64,000 bases of DNA from Blakeslea trispora (GCA_025331445.1 JAIWNE010000041.1:182572-246571); one strand, 5' to 3'. Shown: positions 23,491-35,034, counted from the first letter of the stretch. Notes: generated by a model not told the origin, from the letters alone. Numbers and translations: made by a program.

Positions 23491-25150
23491 ATGACTTCTT
23501 TACCCGGTTTTGATCCCAGCAACACTACTTTTGTTCCTAATCCTCAACAATACCATTCGTATAATGAAAGCAACAAAATGTTTTCATTTCCACCACCACC
23601 ACCTATCATGATTCCAACTCCATTTGACAGAGACATGTCACCTCCTCGTAAAAGAACTCGTACTTCACCAGAGCAATTAGCTGTGCTTGAGAAATCGTTT
23701 AGCATGAACCCTTCACCCAACAATCGTGTGCGAGAGCAATTGGCTCATCAACTAGGCATGCCTGAGCGTTCAATTCAAATTTGGTTCCAGAACCGTCGTG
23801 CTAAGGTCAAGAACCAAGCTAAACGATCAGCTCAATTACAAGATTCCACACTCTATATGCAACAGCAATATGCTGCTAATGCTGCTGCTGCTGCTTGTCA
23901 GAGTGTTGCCTTTCAACAACAGCAGGATTCAATTGATCCCAACCTGTACTATTACTATTATTATTACTATTTCCATCAACAACAACAACAGCCACCAACC
24001 CCTTTAAGTGCTGACGAAAAGAGTGCGTTCCAAGATGCTGGTTCCATGCCTCCTCCACCTCCCCCACCTGCTCCTTCTTCCTTGTCTACTTCCTGGGCTT
24101 CCGAAAGTGGTGGTACTCCTTCTATGACACCTCCCATTCAAAACAACATACCTGACTTGACCTTGTCTGCCTCTACTTCAAGCTCTTCATTGGCCTCTGA
24201 TAACTTTCGTCAATCTCATGTCCATCGTCGCCAACACTACAGATCTTCTTCTGCTTCGCTTTCTGAGCGCACACGAGCTCATTCTGTAGGCCCTTACCCC
24301 TATTACCGCAAGTCTACGCCTCAAGAAAGACATTCTTCTTTAGGTCCTCCCAGTTCTACATCTTATTATCAAAACGCACACCCTAATTCATTTCAAACAC
24401 AACAGTTATTTTTTCCTACAACTGAAAATAGACTCTATAACTCTTCTACTATTCTTGAAGAATCTTATCTTCCTATGCATAACTCTGGTAAAAACAAAAA
24501 CAAAAATCGTGATTTAATTCTTTAAAATCTAAAGGCTTTTACTTTTTATAGTCAGACAACCTCAACAAACATATAACCTTTCTGTACAAAACCTTCAGAT
24601 CGGCAGCTGGAAGCGTGTAAGCGATTTGAGTTGCCATGTTGATCTCTCGGCGCGCAAGTTAATATGGCTGATAGGTGATGATCAACAGAGCTTCCGTATT
24701 GAAGTCAGCTTGAGCCTGGTGCAATTTATTCGATCTTATGCTCTGGAAGGTGTCTATAAACTTGAATTCTATCTAAACTCACCAGATCAAGTCAAGTTCT
24801 TTATGACAGTAGATGGTGCATGGGTCCAATGCCATGATTTCACACAAGACAAGCAGGCCTCTTCTGAGACAGTACATACCCTTGAAGGCTTTAGTCTATT
24901 ACAAAACGAACTGATGGACATATTGATGCAAGCACCTGAACTTCAGTCATTGGTAGCTCAAGATGAAGAGAATGAAGTCACTTTAGACGAAGTAGGATCC
25001 GATAGCATATATAATCCACAGTCTCTTAATAACAACAATAGTCAGGGCCTCACTGTAGATAATTCCAATCCCCATACCATCTCAACTACAGGAGATGATG
25101 GTATGACAAATAATTTACTATTACTCCAAGGCTTACATTTGCCGCAATAA
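23491..25150 (+). CDS. Homeobox transcription factor with fungal C-terminal domain
   Basis: Two exons, 23491-24487 and 24552-25150, joined by a 64-bp intron (GTAAAA...TTTTTATAG), giving 531 residues. The homeodomain is at about residues 53-109 (RKRTRTSPEQLAVLEKSF ... IQIWFQNRRAKVK) with the helix-3 WFQNRRAK at 98-105. Ala-, Tyr-, Gln- and Pro-rich low-complexity stretches and Ser-rich segments follow. The second exon contributes a conserved fungal segment (IGSWKRVSDLSCHVDL, LIWLIGDDQQSFRIEVSL, VKFFM) like that in Phx1/Hoy1-type homeobox proteins. Nuclear DNA-binding regulator; its targets are unknown. The first exon would stop at 24525 without splicing; the chosen splice keeps frame into the conserved domain. 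Confidence 0.88.
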
Positions 25151-26889
25151 TAACAATAAAAAAAAAAGGAAAAAGATCAAAGCATGTTTTGAATGTGACA
25201 CCAAATATATTTGACTCTCCAAATGAGCTTGAGATTTGATTTCATTTAAAAAAGAAGGGGGGCGACAATAGAGGAAAAGAAAATCATATCTTATTTTTGT
25301 TTATAGGTTTCCTGAAATCATTAAATTATGCTGAGATTGACCAAAAGCATTAAGATGCTCCAGACATTTTAAACCATCATGTTTATCATGTTAAGCTGTC
25401 GGTTGATAGCAGAATACATGCTGAATTTTTTCTTCATACAAAATGCTAATTAAAGCAGCTGCAGATTTCCTGGTAAAAAGAAAAAATTCGGAATTAGGAC
25501 AGCTTTTACCAGATGAATATGTAAGCATCTTGGAGACAGTTTCAATATACATTTACTCTGTCAGTGTTTTGCTACTATGTATAATCAGCACAGTACCTTT
25601 ATTGAAATGGCGCAGGCTTTACCTCCAACCTTAAAAAGCCTAACGTGTAAACATTGCTTCGGTCTTTCTGGCTCCCAAGTATCTTTTCAGTTCTTGAGTG
25701 AATGATTTACTCCATCTGTAGGAAGAAAGATACAGTTGGAATGAAAGAATCATTTTAATCTATACAAGTATATGACAACAATTATGATAAAATACATACC
25801 TTCCTTCTGAGCAAACTCCTTTACAGTTACCATTTAAGCAGTAAAAAGCCTTCACCGTGTTGGTCTAGGCAAACATAGCAAATAGCTTGTATTCCATTAA
25901 ACAGGTTTGTTTCCTTTAAATGCATTGCACAGTTGTTATTAATAACTAGTAGTTTTTCCTACCCTCTCTTCTTTGTTGCTCTCATTCGAAACATCTGATT
26001 ACCAAGACCTACTATTTGAATCTTAAGCAAACAGCTGCAATGCATAACAAAGCAACTTGAATCTATGCTTATTTTTCTTGAGCTATCCTCTTTTATGGAT
26101 ATGTGGATAGCAGCGAGGTATAGGAAAACGTGTCAAAAGAAAGAAGAAGAAAAAAAAGTGCAGCTAATTGAAAGCTCTGGTTCCTGATATGCAAGCAAGA
26201 AGTCTCAAAAACCATAATGTTTAGGGGACCATGTACCATTCTTAGTGGGAATGTAAGGAAATAAGTCCCAGCAGCATGCTCATTGTGAAGTCCTTTGGTT
26301 TTGTGGTATAAAAGGAAGATTTGGATCAATTGTTTATCTGGTTGCATATGAATGCCTTTTGTTTTTTTTCTTACAAAGCTTGCTTGATATCACAATAATG
26401 CGCCTGCAATGAGTTGAAGCGATTGTTGTTTTCACTGTCACAAAACACTCTTTGGCTTTAGGGAGACAGTGTATGAACAGTTAAGAAAAACATCATTGTT
26501 CAGCCTATTTCCTCCTCTACTTTCCTTTCCAAGCTATTCAAGTTGTTTCTTTTAAGGCAAAGCATGTTGAATTTATATAGAAGAGAGAAAATAACTTTAT
26601 CCAAGCATTGGATTTGTTTGAAGTCTATTTCTTTTGATAGCCCATATCTTTTTTTTAAATACAATGCTTGCATATGAAAAAGCTAATCATCTTTCAATTC
26701 TCTCTTGTTCTGTTGAAAACAAAGGGTTCAAAGCGCATGCGGATATATGATTCACCTGCTTGAAGCCAAGATGTTTTCATAAAAAGCTTTCCTTGACCCC
26801 CCTCCCTCTTTCGACTCTCTCTTTCCTCGTGATGTGCTTATAACTGTTTTTTTTTCGAATTTATGTTTTTATATATATACAAACATCGT
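25151..26889. other. Intergenic region, homeobox to RCF1
   Basis: About 1.7 kb, AT-rich. It holds the 3' ends of two convergent genes. No supported gene or repeat. Confidence 0.5.
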
Positions 26890-27312
26890 CTATTTCTTTC
26901 CCTCCTTCTCCTTGTATTGATAATAAAGTGAGCCTCCCACCATTGCCAATACGGTAAAGCCTTGAGCAGCCACTATTTCAAGGAAAAAAAAAAACAGAAT
27001 TTTAGTTTGCATATGATTTCTTTTTCTTTTTGTTTACCTCTAAGACGAAACATGTTATTGGCATAAGCTCTGTTACCTGTCTTGACACCGACAGTAGCAG
27101 CTACAAGAGCAAAACAAGTAAGGGCCACACCTATAGCAGTTTTCAAGGTTAAGAAAATAGAATTGAGCTTTTTTTTTTATATATTATTTGCCTGCTGGCA
27201 CAAGTGGTTCCTCTCTCGACTTTCGCTTGATCTTGTCTAGAGCAGATTCGCCTTCCATGGCAATTCTCATGCGCTCAATGTCTTCACGAGTGTATTCTTT
27301 ATTGTTTGACAT
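26890..27312 (-). CDS. RCF1: HIG1-domain protein, Rcf1-like respiratory supercomplex factor
   Basis: A 98-residue mitochondrial inner-membrane protein of the hypoxia-induced-gene family, which associates with respiratory complexes III and IV. Three exons: 27312-27192, 27130-27038, 26972-26890. The N-terminus MSNNKEYTREDIERMRIAME leads into KIKRKSREEPLVPAG, a hydrophobic helix (ALTCFALVAATVGVKTGN), then the family's MFRLRVAAQGFTVLAMVGGSLYY segment with the second helix. The first intron has a GC donor (CAG|GCAAAT) and a normal TATAG acceptor; no GT alternative restores the frame there. Short for yeast Rcf1 and nearer in size to animal HIGD1, so the exact orthology (Rcf1 versus HIGD1-like) is open. 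Confidence 0.88.
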
Positions 27313-27782
27313 CTTGAAGATTTAAAGAAAATAGGAAAAAAAAAGAAGCGCGTAGTTGACTGGATGCAGTCGGTCCCCCCCCTCTCAAAGTAAGCACGGA
27401 ATTTGAAAATATAAGACGCGCGGGGTCTTTTGCATTATCAGCATGAAAGCAAGTTTTTTGTTTGCCATAATAAGATAATATCTAACGCTTTAACTTGACC
27501 AAAAAAAAAAACGAAAACAGATGGAAACTCTATGCGTTTTCTCTCAACTAATTTGAATTTTTTTTTTCGAGCAACAATTGTTTACTGGATTTACAAAAAC
27601 CAAACATAATTACTGTTTGTCTCATAACAACCGCTCAAAGCAAATAACGCATGTTTCTCTCTCTCGCTCTCTTTACCAAGCTTTCTACAGAAAAAAAAAA
27701 GAATATATTGCTAGTATTAAGATGACTCAATTTTAATTGCCTTGAGAAAGGGAAAATGCATTAATAAAAAAAAAATTCCGGG
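27313..27782. other. Short intergenic spacer
   Basis: About 470 bases between two minus-strand genes; contains the RCF1 promoter. Poly-A/T tracts only. Confidence 0.55.
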
Positions 27783-28139
27783 TTACAGCTTGGATTCTTT
27801 TTTTTTCTCGGTCAAAACACCGATAGCAATGGTATAAGTGATAATGGCCAATACACAAAGTGTGGGTATCGTAAAGCGAACTACTTGAATAGGTGCACAT
27901 GTCATTCTATAAGCAAAACTTAGTTTAGGTCTTTTTATATGTTGTCTTTCTAAAAGGGAATTTTACTTTAGAAATGTCCAAGTACTTGTTCGTTTATTAT
28001 GTTCAGGCATAAAATAAGGATCTTCATCGTCGTCATCACTCTCAGCATAAGAAACAAATTCTATGGCCTCTTCTTGTTCGTTATCAGATACTTCTTCTGG
28101 TTGCTGTGATAATAACCCATATTCTTCCTCTGGTATCAT
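27783..28139 (-). CDS. Small acidic single-pass membrane protein, unknown function
   Basis: Two exons (28139-27967 and 27906-27783) give 98 residues. The first half is acidic (PEEVSDNEQEEAIEF, then ESDDDDEDPYF) and should face the cytosol or matrix. A single hydrophobic helix follows (FTIPTLCVLAIITYTIAIGV), then a short basic tail (TEKKKESKL). The tail ends in SKL, but with a membrane helix just before it this is not clearly a peroxisomal signal. The splice has a GTAAAA donor and a TTATAG acceptor and keeps frame. I do not recognise the family. It is divergent from the peroxisomal hydratase gene, with about 460 bases between. Confidence 0.68.
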
Positions 28140-28598
28140 TTATGTCAAGTGATTTCTTTTTTTTTTAAAAAAAAGAAAAAAAGGGTAAATAAGGAGGTGG
28201 AAAAACGACAATAAGATAAAAAAAAAGATGTTATTTTCAAGCAGCTCTTTCTTGATAAAATTAAAGTCACAAATCTATTGTGTATGTTAAAATGGCTGAC
28301 ATACCTTATTTACTATTCATCATACAGGCTATTCGAGTTTTGACCCAAGAAAGGTGAGAGTCGAGTACCTTTTTTTTTTTTTTTTTGGGAAATAAGAGAA
28401 TGAGACTGTTTTCATGCATTTGTCCATGGAGTACAAAAAAAAAAGTGCGGGGTTGCCCCACTTTAACAAACTCAATGGATTGTGCGAAAATCCATTCGTC
28501 AGCAGAAATATTAAATCAATGTATTTAAGCTATTTAATTCACTTTTTCTTTTCTTTTTATTGTTTATTTTTTTTTTAAAAAAAAGACAAGTATAAACT

Positions 28599-29768
28599 AT
28601 GCCAGTCGAAGGATTTAAAGTTGATCTTGAAAAGGCTGTTGGCCACCAATTCGAATCCGAGAAAGTTGTTTGTAACAGACGTGACTTCTTGCTCTATGCA
28701 CTCGGTGTTGGTGTCAAGGAAGATGAATTAAAGTACCTTTACGAACTAGGTAAATTTGAGCCCATCACACTAGTACAATATACTCATCTGTGTCTCTAGA
28801 CAAAAATTTCTCTCCTCTTCCTACCTATCCTCTTGTCCTTCTCTTGAAGGGTGATGACTATAATGTCAATCTTTTCAAAGAACGCGCCCAAGGCAAAGGC
28901 ACATTGCCAGGTATGCCTCATTATGACCCTAACAAGATTGTTCATGGCGAGCAATCACTTGAAGTCTTCAAGCCCTTCCCTGTGGATGGTGGTGAGTTCA
29001 GTGCCAAGAAGACCTGTACTGGTATTTATGATAAAGGTAAATATTTTTTTTTATTGTCTCTAAAAGACGAATCTCTTTATTCATGGTGTTTTCTTTTTTT
29101 TCTCTCTCTCTCTTAAGGTTCTGGTATGGTCATTGAGACTACTGTAGATCTCTATGATCAAGCTGAAAAAGTTCATTACTGTCGTATGGTCTCTAAATCC
29201 TTTGTTCGTGGTTATGGTGGTTGGAATGTAAGTAAAATGAATAAAAGAGACTGATTAAAAGAAAAAGAGAGAAAGAGGAAGATGACTGATTTTTTTTTCT
29301 TAAAAAAAAAAAAAAAAATAGGGCCCTAAAGGACCTAAGGGTGTCACATATAACCCTCCTAAGCGTAACCCTGATGCTGTTGAAGTCTTTGCTACCACTG
29401 TCAACCAAGCACAAATCTATCGTCTGTCTGGCGATTATAACCCACTTCATATCGATACCGCTCTTGCTCCTACCATTGGTTTCCCTAAGCCTATCCTTCA
29501 CGGTCTCTGTACCTATGGTGCCTGTGGTCATGCCATTATCAAGGCCTTAGGCGATAATGATCCTCTTCGCTTCAAGTCAATTGAAGGTCGATTTGCTTCT
29601 CCTGTGTTTCCTGGTGAAACCATCGAGATCTATATGTGGAAGGTAGACAGTAAAGATCCCAAGACTCAAGGTGTTATCTTTGCTGCCAAGGTAAAAGAAA
29701 GAGATGTTATTGTTGTCAGCAATGGTTATGCTACTCTTTACAAGAAGGGTCATGAATCTAAGCTCTAA
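28599..29768 (+). CDS. Peroxisomal enoyl-CoA hydratase 2 (MaoC/hot-dog type)
   Basis: Hydrates trans-2-enoyl-CoA to (3R)-hydroxyacyl-CoA in peroxisomal beta-oxidation, the reaction done by the C-terminal half of yeast Fox2. Four exons (28599-28749, 28800-29036, 29118-29227, 29322-29768) give 314 residues. The N-terminal hot-dog half starts MPVEGFKVDLEKAVGHQF and includes PHYDPNKIVHGEQSLEVFKP. The C-terminal half has the hydratase-2 signature YRLSGDYNPLHIDTALA with catalytic Asp and His, and KPILHGLCTYGACGHAI. It ends in SKL, a type 1 peroxisomal targeting signal. There are no dehydrogenase or SCP2 domains, so this is a stand-alone hydratase rather than a Fox2 fusion. Confidence 0.93.
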
Positions 29769-29859
29769 TTTTGTTATTTAAGTAAATAAATAAATAAATA
29801 AAAAAAGCACAAAGTGTTTCTTCTGTTTGTATTACGAGAAGTGTAGCCATGCTCTTTAT

Positions 29860-30942
29860 TTAGTTTTTTTTAGGTGTAGGGAATTCCAACTGTCGATGCA
29901 ATCGATAAGTAAGACTGATATAGTCAGGCTCTTCATCAGGTGTAATATAAGAATGGCGCATCATGAAATCAATGGCTACCAGAGCACAGTTGGGTTTCCA
30001 TTCATTGCTCAGCATGGTTTCCTTGACTTTACTCAAAGGCCATTGATAAAAGCATTCAACTTCGCCATCACAGGGTGTAGGACTAAAGTCGTTGGGTAAT
30101 TCCAAGTCGAATACGTATTGTGTCTCTGGTTGTAGTCCATTTGATGTAACGGCATAATAACTTAATGCATTGACACTCTTAGCCTGTTATGTAGATCATA
30201 TTAGTTTTGAAGAAATGCTCTTGTATTTAACATAAAGAGATGATTTACATGACAAGCCAATTCATGAGGTATACTAGCTTCTTCTTCGCATTCTTTTATA
30301 ATAGTATCTTTTACTGAGTATTTGTAAGAGATGCCACCAGCAACCTAACATAAATAGTTAGTCCCATTCCCCTCTCCCCTTTTTTTTTGTTTTTTTTTGC
30401 CATACACAATTATCTAATAAACCTGGCCAAGTTTGCTTTGTTAAAGAACGTTTAGCTACCCACATCAAGATAGAGCCATTTTCCTTGTTACGTGTAAAGG
30501 CATTGAGATGAACGCCAAAAGTAGAGATACCAAATAGAGGTGTAGCTGCACGTTCCATGACAAACGCGATATTGTCTGGTTGAGAAGGATCCCCATAGAC
30601 AGGATAAAGCTCATTTCGCCAACCTGACAAACTAGGCCAAGTTTTGTTGTCTCGCCAGGTGTTCATCAGAGTTTCTACAACAGCTGTACGACTGTCTGGG
30701 CTATTGACCCATGATGAGAATTCGATAGCTTGAGTCGAGATCACAAAGGGAGCAGGTGTTTGCTGTTGGTTGTATAATTTGAGACTAGCTACCACGTCAG
30801 GCAATACATGACCAATAACGTAAGGTCCTAAGCGAAAAGGTACTATTTGATCGAAAGGATATGATGAAGCAGCAGCGTCATTTGGATAAGGAAATGTATC
30901 GCATTGCTCAATCACTTCATTTAAGCTTTGAAACACAGGCAT
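29860..30942 (-). CDS. Nudix hydrolase family protein with DUF4743
   Basis: Three exons (30942-30406, 30344-30249, 30183-29860) give 318 residues. The N-terminal half (PFRLGPYVIGHVLPDVVASL, FVISTQAIEF, WPSLSGWRNELYPVYG) is the DUF4743 region of thiamin-pyrophosphokinase-related Nudix proteins such as yeast YJR142W and plant NUDT20/24. The Nudix domain follows: NAFTRNKENGSILMWVAKRS, LLDNCVAGGI across the first splice, and the Nudix-box portion IIKECEEEASI, with the metal-binding glutamates. Yeast members act on damaged thiamin diphosphate derivatives; that activity here is inferred. The first donor is GTATGG, chosen because it alone joins DNC to VAGGI in frame. A fragment of this gene's 5' end recurs near 31.9 kb. 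Confidence 0.88.
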
Positions 30943-32015
30943 TGTCAATTATGCTATTTAAATAAAATAGTAGTAATAAAATAAAATAAAATAAAAACCG
31001 AAATAGCACTATTTTTATTATTCTAAAGTTTCTCTCCTTATTTTTTATTTTATTTTCAGTAACAAAATACAAGTTGTCTAATCACAGCAATCTTGCTTTA
31101 AATGAGATAGTGTTTCCAAGCAAAAGCTTTTGTAGTCTCTATTCAAGAAAAATGCACAATTTTTCTTTTAGGGCTAAATAAATATCCATGTCACAACTTT
31201 GCAAGACATTCAAAGGAGTTGATGTTGTTTAGTTTTGGGCTTTTTTTTTTTGTTTGTTTGTTTGTTTGGGTTAAAGGTTTTTCCTTCTTTTACTCTCTCT
31301 CTCTCTCTCTTTTGCCCAGGAAGGAAGGATTATGCCAACTACAGCTAGCTTCTTGTCTTCAAACAATCGGACTGAGTTTATCACACAATATGGCTTCTCA
31401 CATATTCTCATCGCACAACTCGGAATATCAATTTAACCAATTCAAACATGTCTCTATTGTGTGTCAAGACACTCATTTTTGTTATTAATATCCATCTTAC
31501 AAGACACTTTTGTATGTATTGTAATATAGTTTTCGTTTTAGAAATAAAAGGTCATTGTTTAGACTTTGTACAAAAATGTTTGGCAATCATTCTGAAATAT
31601 GCAGGAGTCATTCAGTACGATCAAGTGTGGTTTTCTTTTTGCTTCATTGTCTTCCTTTTTTGGTAATCCCAGGAATTTCAGCCCTTTCATTGGCTGCCAT
31701 TACCAAAGAAAAGAAAGAAATTCGGTTCAACTAAGAAAAAAAAAACAATCAATTGAATAATGCGTTTGTGATAGAGTTTTAGCAAAGTCAAAATAAAGGA
31801 TTTACAGCGTAGCCACCAAAAAAAAAAAAATACTCTGCCAAATCTGTAGTTATGGGGCTTGTTATTTCTTTGTTTTATTTACCAGTAAAAGCATTGTTGA
31901 ACTCATTTCGTTTAAGCTTTGAAACACAGGCATCGTCAATTAAACAATAGGGCCCATTTTTCCGTTTTTATTTTTCTTTTCTTTTCTTTTCTTTTTAATT
32001 TTCAAAATAACTCAA
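30943..32015. other. Intergenic region with a truncated Nudix-gene copy
   Basis: About 1.07 kb between divergent genes. Apart from the Nudix fragment at about 31883-31942 it contains only short frames without family resemblance (31219-31666, +). Confidence 0.5.
31883..31942 (-). pseudogene. Truncated duplicate of the Nudix gene 5' end
   Basis: The bases around 31891-31942 are nearly the same as 30897-30950 (shared run TTTAAGCTTTGAAACACAGG). On the minus strand both start MPVFQSLNE; the copy then departs and runs into a stop after a possible donor (CTG|GTAAAT). No downstream exon of a second copy is present. Confidence 0.75.
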
Positions 32016-34085
32016 ATGAAGGCAGGTAAAAAAAAAGAAAGTTGGACTTAAACAATCATAAATACGCATGTTGGCTAAAATAACTTGACAATCCTCTTCC
32101 CTACAAGAATTATACAGAGTCTTATATGACCATGAAACAGACCAAGACGATGAATTAGCAGTCAAAGTCAATGAGATTATTCGCGTTACTAATAAAGATA
32201 GTCCGGATTGGTGGTTGGCAGAAAGAGTCAATGGTTCAAATGAATTCGGTCTTGTACCAAGCAATGTAATTAGCAAATACAACCATAAAAGAACAATCAT
32301 TCATTTTCTTGTTAGTTTATTGAGAAAATCGCGCATGAAGAGAATGAAGGTTAGATTAGAATAAAGTCAAGCTGTCCATATACTGATGATTACTGTGTTA
32401 GATCAAAAGCTAGCTATTGTCACTCAAGATTATACAGCTCAATCTTCAGATGAATTGACGCTTCAATTGAATGGTATCATCACTATCTTGGAACAGGATG
32501 TGGCAGAAGGTTGGTGGAAAGGTGATCTTAATGGAAAGATAGGAGTGTTTCCTGCTGATGTAAGTAATCAGGGTAATTGTCAAGAAGAGAGTCTTACAAA
32601 ATATCCATAGCATGTTACCTTATTATCTGGAGCAGAGCCATCTACACATGAACAAAAATCCAAAAGTAAGCCTTCCTTGCTTGAAGTTACGTCATGCTCA
32701 TATTTTTTCTCTTTTGAAGATGGGTTTAAATTAGCTGCTTATGGTGTCAAACAAGGTGGTATTGGTAGTATCTTGGCAGGCGGATTTGGCTTAAAGAGAT
32801 CATCTACTACAGCTGGCCATCGTACATCTATTCAATCCAACGCATCTTCAGCTGAAACTCAGGTAGATGATAAAAGGGAAAACAAGACTCATCATTCAAC
32901 TCAGATATCATAAATAGACTATGGCTACTCCAGCCAAACCTCCACCCATCAAGACACAACTGACAACTCCTAAATGTAAATATTTTGTTGACAATATATT
33001 TGTGATATGAGTGTATTTATCACTGTTTCTTAGCAACTTCTTCTCCTGTTAAGGCTATGGTAATTCATGATTATAATCCCGAAAATGATGGTAATTCCAA
33101 GAAGAAATCATGCAAAATTCGATTTAAAAAACAAATGAAATTAAAATTAGATGAAATTCGCTTAATGCGAGGTGAATATGTTACTGTGATTGATCAAATC
33201 GAAAATGATGGATGGTGGAAAGGTATGAATGAGGCAGGAGCCACAGGTATATTTCCATCCAATTTTGCACAGATCGTTGACCAAGAGATTTCACCGCCTC
33301 AACGACCTCATCGTACTCGACCTGCTACAGTTGTAAAGCCAGAGACAACATCATCTCCTCAACCTCCACCTGTTCCTGTAGGCACACGACCTACTTCCTT
33401 GCTCACACAACGAGAAACCTCCAATTCACCTCCACCACGACCAACCACATTACCACCTCGCCCTCAAGCTCAACCTGTTGCCCCTCCGCGTCGTCTTGAT
33501 ACCACACGTACCAACACAAGCCATAAGCGTATTCCTTCTATCCCTCTCATCTCACCTGATTTACCACCTCTCTCACCCGTGCATGATCAAAAACCAACAC
33601 GTCCTATTCCTCATCCTATTGAGGCACCCCCAAGACCTCCTGCAACACAACCCAAGAGCCCAACAGAGAATGCGTTGCATCATGCTATGGCCAAACCTCC
33701 CAAAATCAACCAACTAGCTAAACCAGGATCAAAACCATCAGGAGCAGTAGCAGAATCGTCTACTATAGTCCCACCACCTCGTTCATTTGTTGCCACAAAC
33801 ACATCGCCGAATGCATCTGAAGAATCGGAGAAAAAGGAGTCTGTCCCTCCATTCCCTAAGCGCTCTATGCCATCTGTACCTGAATCTCCCCAGATAATAA
33901 AAAAGACAGATGGATCGGAAGATAACTCATCTCTGATAGATTTGTCTCAAGTGCGTCGTCTTATTCAAGCAGAGACTCAAGAGTTGCGACAAACATTTGA
34001 AGCCAAATTAGAACAGGAACGTCAAGAACGTCTTCAGCTTCAAGCTGAACTTCAGGAACTTAAATCAATACTCAACTCATCTTGA
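32016..34085 (+). CDS. CIN85/CD2AP-like adaptor: three SH3 domains, Pro-rich region, coiled coil
   Basis: Nine exons (32016-32025, 32120-32265, 32316-32349, 32402-32559, 32611-32665, 32720-32862, 32918-32975, 33034-33090, 33151-34085) give 531 residues. SH3-1 starts at residue 2 (KAVLYDHETDQDDELAVKVNE ... WWLAERVNG ... GLVPSNF), SH3-2 follows (AIVTQDYTAQSSDELTLQLN ... GWWKGDLNGKIGVFPAD) and SH3-3 comes after a linker (AMVIHDYNPEND ... GWWKGMNEAGATGIFPSNF). A long Pro-rich tail with many PPRP-type motifs leads to a C-terminal coiled coil (VRRLIQAETQELRQTFEAKL). Animal proteins of this layout organise endocytosis and actin. The intron 33091-33150 is 60 bp, stop-free and in frame. The 10-bp first exon (ATGAAGGCAG) is the start that makes SH3-1 complete. 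Confidence 0.86.
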
Positions 34086-34291
34086 AATAAATGCCCGCTT
34101 TGTTTTTTCTTATCAAATCAAGCAAGTGGTAGCAACGTTTTTTTTGGTGCACGGAACTTCTTTTCTTAAAGCACCGCTTACATCCTGTGTGCCTTTTTTG
34201 TTTTCACACGCTTTCAGTTGCATAAAATCCAGATGGCTTTGTCTTTTTTTTTTCTGTTTTCTTTTATTGTTTAACTATACTCTTAAAACAA

Positions 34292-35034
34292 ATGTCTATT
34301 TCAGATGATGCAGTCTTAGAATTCCTCTTCAATCCAGGTAGAATGAACATAAAAAGAAATGGGATATCAAGCACAAATCTTTCTAAAAAAATAAAGAAAT
34401 CTATCTATAGAGAACCAAGGATTACCATTAGATGCTATCTCTTCTACAGTCGACACAAACCCAAGTGAGTCGAATCTATGTATATTTAAAGAGATCAGAC
34501 CAACTTATTCTATTTTCCTTCATAGAATACACATTTTCAGCAGAAACACTTGCCAAATTAGAATTAATGGAAAAGGAAGCAGTATTATCAGTAGAAAGAG
34601 ATCAAGATACAGATAAAGCATTGTCCATACTGAATCAGTGTATTGAAGCGGAAAAGAATTATGCCTCAGCATATAACAACAGGTAAGATGAAAAGAGGTA
34701 GATATGGGCTATCATCATGATTGACAAACAAATATCCAGAGCACAGATATATCGTATGAGCAACAAACTGGATGAAGCACTGCAGGACCTTAATTATGTG
34801 ATCGAAGATGTAGGAGAAGGACAACCAAAGATCTTGAGACAGGCATATACTCAACGTGCTGTCATCAAACGACAACAGGGGGATGTGTTGGGCTCAAGGA
34901 AGGATTTCGAGATTGGTGCTAGATTGGGCAACCCATTAGCTCGCCAAATTGCAGTCAATGAGAATCCTTATGCCAAGATGTGTAATCAGGTCATGATGGA
35001 AGTTATCAATCGTGAAAGAATGTTGAAAGATTAA
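34292..35034 (+). CDS. TTC36: Tetratricopeptide repeat protein 36 homologue
   Basis: Four exons (34292-34337, 34420-34464, 34526-34682, 34740-35034) give 180 residues, matching animal TTC36 length. The N-terminus MSISDDAVLEFLFNPGLPLDAI is like the 'AVL..IFNP..P' start of TTC36. TPR-type helices include SAETLAKLELMEKEAVLSV, ALSILNQCIEAEKNYASAYNNRAQIYRMSNKLDEALQDLN, then LRQAYTQRAVIKRQQGDVLGSRKDFEIGARLGNPLARQ and the family's NPYAKMCNQVM ending. The role in fungi is unknown; TPRs bind partner proteins. Short introns carry GTAGAA, GTGAGT and GTAAGA donors. It lies only about 200 bases downstream of the SH3 adaptor on the same strand. Confidence 0.9.

Noticed and set aside
31219..31666. Hydrophobic plus-strand frames between the Nudix and SH3 genes
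   Set aside because: Composition follows T-rich DNA. No splice structure and no family resemblance.
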